Of a stretch of 8,998 bases of DNA, positions 6,879 through 8,998 are shown one piece after another; the first letter of the stretch is position 1; every line of letters begins with the position of its first letter. Source of the DNA: Asaia bogorensis. GTDB lineage: Bacteria > Pseudomonadota > Alphaproteobacteria > Acetobacterales > Acetobacteraceae. The notes beneath the pieces are model-generated. The model did no database searches. It was not told the origin of the DNA and saw only the letters and a program-made list of their open reading frames with translations. The stretch spans positions 1 through 8,998 of the forward strand of contig CAMCEP010000099.1 in the NCBI GenBank assembly GCA_945873675.1, read 5' to 3'. The translations under genes were made by a program, and so were the position numbers.

Positions 6879-7214
6879 TCATTTGGGTCCCTTCCCGCCA
6901 GAACGCGCACCAAAATGGCGCAGCAGAGGTCTCCAATTCAGCCGAAGATGAGACGCAGCAGCACCGGTGAAAAGGATCGAGGAGATAAGGTGCAGGTGGC
7001 TCCAGACCTCATAATCAATGCCCAGGAAGCTGCCGGTCGCGGCCTCCGCCTGCGGCACGTCGTGCCAAGCGAAAAGGCCCAGCCCTGAAACCACCATGAC
7101 CACGAGCCCGATCGCGAGGAAGATACCTGTCCAACGCCTGATGCTCGTGGGCCTTATGGCAGCGCCGTTCTGGCTCGGTTGACGCGCTGATGGCGTTTCC
7201 ACGTCGACGCTCAT
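6879..7214 (-). CDS. Small two-helix membrane protein, DUF4405-like (possible haem-binding)
   Basis: This 111-residue protein has a polar N-terminal tail of about 27 residues, a membrane helix at about 28-49, a short loop W-H-D-V-P-Q-A-E-A-A-T-G-S-F-L-G, and a second helix at about 70-90 ending S-H-L-R-L-N-W-R-P-L-L. The second part fits the DUF4405 pattern, in which a 'W-x-x-x-H' helix is followed by 'H-x-x-x-N-W'. H75 and H89 are 13 residues apart in one helix, a spacing used by b-type cytochromes for haem ligands; H51 and H73 are additional histidines. Function is unknown, and a haem or redox role is inference. Its ATG overlaps the stop of the methyltransferase gene by four bases, so the two are translationally coupled. 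The pairing with a methyltransferase is not one I recognise. DUF4405 assignment is by eye. Confidence 0.8.
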   Translation of the reverse strand: MSVDVETPSARQPSQNGAAIRPTSIRRWTGIFLAIGLVVMVVSGLGLFAWHDVPQAEAATGSFLGIDYEVWSHLHLISSILFTGAAASHLRLNWRPLLRHFGARSGGKGPK

Positions 7215-7876
7215 ACCACCACCGAGAATTCGAGCCCGTCGCCCAAAGGCAATTCCACAGATACGAAGCGTAGGGGATTTCCCCTCACATAATCCAGGTA
7301 GGGCTTGAGCGTTTTGCGGAAGCGCTTGATATCGTCACACAAGATGCCGGCGCCTGGTGTCAGCGCTGGTTCAAGCAAGCGCAATACCGGCAGATTGGCC
7401 TCTTTCCAGCCATCGAGAAAAAGCAGGTCTATCGGTTCCTTGATATCGCGTAATGTCTGCAGCGCATCGCCTTCACGCAGTTCAATCTCTCGGCTGAGGC
7501 CGGCTTCCGCCCAATTGGCCCTGGCGCTGGCGATCTTGCCTGGTTCCATTTCGGTGGTGATCACCTTACCGCCGCCATTATCGCGTATTGCGGCCGCCAG
7601 ATACATTGCCGAAATACCGAAGGACGCGCCGAATTCCACGATGCGGCGGGCGCCACGCAAACGCGCGATTTGATACAATACGCGCCCCTGCGCCCGATCA
7701 ATGGGAATATAGGCGTCCTTAAGATAGGGTTTGGCCGCTTCCATGAAGCCCTTGCCGCGCAGCATGCCGCCGATCACGCCTGGCAGGGCGCGGGCGAAGA
7801 CAGCGCGGTCTTGGGCGGCGCGGCGGTGCAGCATTTCAATTGTGTCGGCGATACGTGGGTCTTCAAGGCTATTCAT
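7211..7876 (-). CDS. SAM-dependent class I O-methyltransferase
   Basis: This 221-residue cytoplasmic protein has a Rossmann-type SAM fold. Motif I is I-V-E-F-G-A-S-F-G-I-S at about 79-89. The acidic end of strand 2 is T-T-E-M-E at about 107-111, the strand 4 motif is L-L-F-L-D-G-W-K at about 151-158, and G-I-L-C-D-D-I at about 177-183 follows. This order and the L-D-G-x-K motif match the O-methyltransferase/Methyltransf_24 group, where the paired aspartates often hold a metal ion; D155 and D181/D182 are the candidates here. The substrate is unknown. The start at 7876 is chosen because AAGGA lies 8 bases before it. A longer form from an ATG at 7945 would begin upstream of the likely promoter and cross the putative operator. 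The gene leads a two-gene unit with the DUF4405-like gene and is divergent from a TetR regulator. Confidence 0.88.
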   Translation of the reverse strand: MNSLEDPRIADTIEMLHRRAAQDRAVFARALPGVIGGMLRGKGFMEAAKPYLKDAYIPIDRAQGRVLYQIARLRGARRIVEFGASFGISAMYLAAAIRDNGGGKVITTEMEPGKIASARANWAEAGLSREIELREGDALQTLRDIKEPIDLLFLDGWKEANLPVLRLLEPALTPGAGILCDDIKRFRKTLKPYLDYVRGNPLRFVSVELPLGDGLEFSVVV

Positions 7877-7887
7877 TGGTTTTTTCC

Positions 7888-7914
7888 TTGCTAGAGCTAC
7901 GATATCGCTATAAT
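7888..7914 (+). promoter_or_regulatory. Likely promoter of the tetR-family gene
   Basis: TATAAT at 7909-7914 is a perfect -10 box on plus. TTGCTA at 7888-7893 is a possible -35 with a short 15-base spacer. Transcription would begin near 7920, giving a leader of about 30 bases before the ATG at 7952, and the initial transcribed region would cover the GCATTCA repeats. Confidence 0.5.
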
Positions 7915-7938
7915 GTGAGCATTCACTTGCATTCACAA
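7910..7938 (-). promoter_or_regulatory. Likely promoter of the methyltransferase/DUF4405 pair
   Basis: On minus, TTGTGA (7938-7933) and CATTAT (7915-7910) are separated by 17 bases, each matching the consensus at four of six positions. The start would fall near 7903, leaving about 26 bases of leader with the AAGGA ribosome site. Its -10 overlaps the TATAAT of the opposite promoter. Confidence 0.4.
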
Positions 7939-7949
7939 CTCGCATTCAT
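7919..7949. repeat. Three GCATTCA direct repeats, putative TetR operator
   Basis: GCATTCAC occurs at 7919-7926 and 7929-7936, and GCATTCAT at 7942-7949, spaced 10 and 13 bases apart. The first copy also forms GTGA-gcat-TCAC, a short inverted repeat at 7915-7926. The array lies across the -35 to -10 region of the proposed methyltransferase promoter and just downstream of the repressor's own -10, so binding there could shut both off. Binding by the adjacent TetR protein is inference. Confidence 0.5.
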
Positions 7950-7951
7950 CC

Positions 7952-8575
7952 ATGATCAGGAAATCAGCCGCAAAGCCAAGAAAACAGCCACTACAGGGCC
8001 GTTCGCGGGAGACCTTTGGCGCCATTCTGGAAGCGACGGCTCGCATTCTGGAGGCTGAGGGGCTGGAGGCGGCGAATACCAATGCCATCGCCGCGCGCGC
8101 CGGCGTGAGCATCGGCTCGCTCTACCAATACTTCCCGGACAAGGCAGCAATCTTCGCCGAGCTTATCCGGCAGGCGGAGTCCGGGCTTGGCGATATGCTG
8201 GAAATACTGCTGGCGCAGACCGCGGGTCAGGCTTTGGAGGAACGTCTAAGGTTTCTGGTGAAAGCAGGTGTCGCGCAGCAGATGGAGAGGCCGCAACTGG
8301 GACGCATTCTGGATTATCTTGAAGCAGCCTCTCCGGCAGATCCTTTGCTGAAGGCGGCGGATGAACGGATCTTGCGGCTGATCATGAGGTTATTGCAGGA
8401 ACATGCAGATAGCATTGCGCGCCCCGTGACGCCGGCTACTGCCTTGGACCTTCTCTCTATTGTCAAAGGCATGGTGGATGGCGCCAGCTTCGCGGGCGAG
8501 ACCAAAGCTGCAGCACTTGAACGCCGCGTCATGCTCGCGGTCCTGGGTTATTTGAGGGAGGTGGAAGCATTTTAG
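7952..8575 (+). CDS. TetR/AcrR-family transcriptional regulator
   Basis: This 207-residue protein has a basic N-terminal tail (about residues 3-19) and a TetR DNA-binding domain: helix 1 I-L-E-A-T-A-R-I-L-E-A-E-G, then a helix-turn-helix at about 43-62 with T-N-A-I-A-A-R-A-G-V-S-I-G-S-L-Y-Q-Y-F-P-D-K, the family signature. The remaining 140 residues are helical and leucine-rich, as expected for the ligand-binding and dimer domain, and show no feature that names the ligand. No clear Shine-Dalgarno sequence precedes the ATG. TetR proteins of this kind usually repress themselves and the divergent operon and let go when a small molecule binds. The methyltransferase/DUF4405 pair is the natural target. 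The gene ends 101 bases from the convergent recA end. Confidence 0.93.
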   Translation: MIRKSAAKPRKQPLQGRSRETFGAILEATARILEAEGLEAANTNAIAARAGVSIGSLYQYFPDKAAIFAELIRQAESGLGDMLEILLAQTAGQALEERLRFLVKAGVAQQMERPQLGRILDYLEAASPADPLLKAADERILRLIMRLLQEHADSIARPVTPATALDLLSIVKGMVDGASFAGETKAAALERRVMLAVLGYLREVEAF

Positions 8576-8630
8576 TAGCGAAGCCGCGCGCGCCATCAAA
8601 GCCGCTGACACCAATACCCCCGAAGGAGGG

Positions 8631-8666
8631 TACGACCAGACCGTAAGGAAATGCGGTCCGGTCGTA
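8631..8666 (-). other. Strong hairpin just after recA, possible rho-dependent or 3'-stabilising element
   Basis: TACGACCAGACCG (8631-8643) pairs with CGGTCCGGTCGTA (8654-8666) with one mismatch around a 10-base loop, beginning 10 bases after the recA stop. A second, weaker dyad (TACCC...GGGTA, 8615-8632) shares its outer two bases, so the two could compete. There is no T-run on either strand, so it does not qualify as a standard intrinsic terminator. It lies in the gap shared with the tetR gene and could serve both. Confidence 0.5.
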
Positions 8667-8676
8667 GCAGCCAGCT

Positions 8677-8998
8677 CTATTCCGCAGCCGCCTTTTCTTC
8701 TTCTTCGGTGACATCACCGGAGAGCATCTTCTCAGACAATACGACTGCCTGGCCACGGATGCGCTGTTCGATGGAAGCCGCCATATCCGGATGTTCGCGC
8801 AGGAAGTTCTTGGCGTTTTCGCGCCCCTGGCCAATGCGCTGACTGTCGCAGGAGAACCAGGCGCCCGATTTCTCAACGATATTGGCCTTCACGCCAAGAT
8901 CAATCAATTCACCAAGCTTGCTGATGCCCTCACCATACATGATGTCGAATTCCACCTCTCGGAAGGGTGGGGCCATCTTGTTCTTCACCACCTTCACG
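8677..8998 (-). CDS. recA: RecA recombinase, C-terminal part (5' end outside window)
   Basis: The 107 or so visible residues are the end of RecA, the ATP-dependent strand-exchange and SOS co-protease protein. The end of the core, K-V-V-K-N-K-M-A-P-P-F-R, is followed by E-F-D-I-M-Y-G-E-G-I-S and then the C-terminal domain with E-K-S-G-A-W-F-S, R-I-G-Q-G-R-E-N-A-K and a helical region. It closes with an acidic tail containing four consecutive glutamates, the usual regulatory tail. The frame continues to the window edge; the GTG at 8997 is an internal valine codon. Walker A and B and the DNA-binding loops lie beyond the window. One oddity is cysteine three residues after the conserved tryptophan (W-F-S-C-D), where most RecA proteins I recall have tyrosine. 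The sequence is alphaproteobacterial in style. Confidence 0.97.
   Translation of the reverse strand, partial: VKVVKNKMAPPFREVEFDIMYGEGISKLGELIDLGVKANIVEKSGAWFSCDSQRIGQGRENAKNFLREHPDMAASIEQRIRGQAVVLSEKMLSGDVTEEEEKAAAE

Noticed and set aside
6828..7088. An 86-residue open frame on plus after the Bug-family gene
   Set aside because: It starts inside the Bug gene in another frame and is then antisense to the DUF4405-like gene, with no motif or ribosome site.
7877..7945. A 23-residue N-terminal extension of the methyltransferase from the ATG at 7945
   Set aside because: The extension runs through the proposed promoter and operator repeats, and the ATG at 7876 has a good ribosome site; family similarity begins only after it.

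Overview
The window looks like ordinary chromosome from a GC-rich alphaproteobacterium. The evidence is the RecA C-terminus at the right edge, a TakP-type TRAP binding protein and an orphan Bug/TctC-type binding protein. The high use of Bug proteins makes a Rhodospirillales/Acetobacteraceae-like host plausible, but that rank is inference. There is no sign of phage, transposon, CRISPR array, rRNA or tRNA.

Layout, left to right. (1) Bases 1-296 are the 3' end of an enoyl-CoA hydratase/isomerase gene, which runs into a convergent MFS transporter gene (280-1485, minus) with a 17-base overlap of the coding ends. (2) 1590-2147 (plus) is a YqhA/UPF0114 family four-helix membrane protein. (3) 2273-5667 is a complete TRAP transporter in an unusual arrangement: the Tat-exported TakP-like binding protein is on plus, and the two membrane subunits (dctQ then dctM, ATGA overlap) are on minus and converge on it. 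Two back-to-back intrinsic terminators fill the gap. The likely substrate is a 2-oxo acid or related small carboxylate. (4) 5891-6856 (plus) is an orphan Bug/TctC-family periplasmic binding protein, divergent from dctQM, with a GC-rich hairpin in its leader.

(5) 6879-8575 is a compact regulated module. A SAM-dependent O-methyltransferase gene and a small two-helix DUF4405-like membrane protein gene overlap by 4 bases on minus. A TetR-family repressor gene is divergent on plus. The 75-base gap between the methyltransferase and the repressor holds overlapping, oppositely oriented promoter-like sequences and three copies of GCATTCA, which look like the operator. This is the least conventional part of the window. 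(6) 8677-8998 (minus) is the 3' end of recA, followed on its own strand by a strong hairpin.

Two themes connect the genes: uptake of small organic acids (TRAP, Bug protein, MFS carrier) beside acyl-CoA metabolism, and a TetR-controlled methyltransferase/membrane-protein pair of unknown substrate. I see no clear evidence of a wholly new system. The best candidate for something undescribed is the methyltransferase-DUF4405-TetR module.
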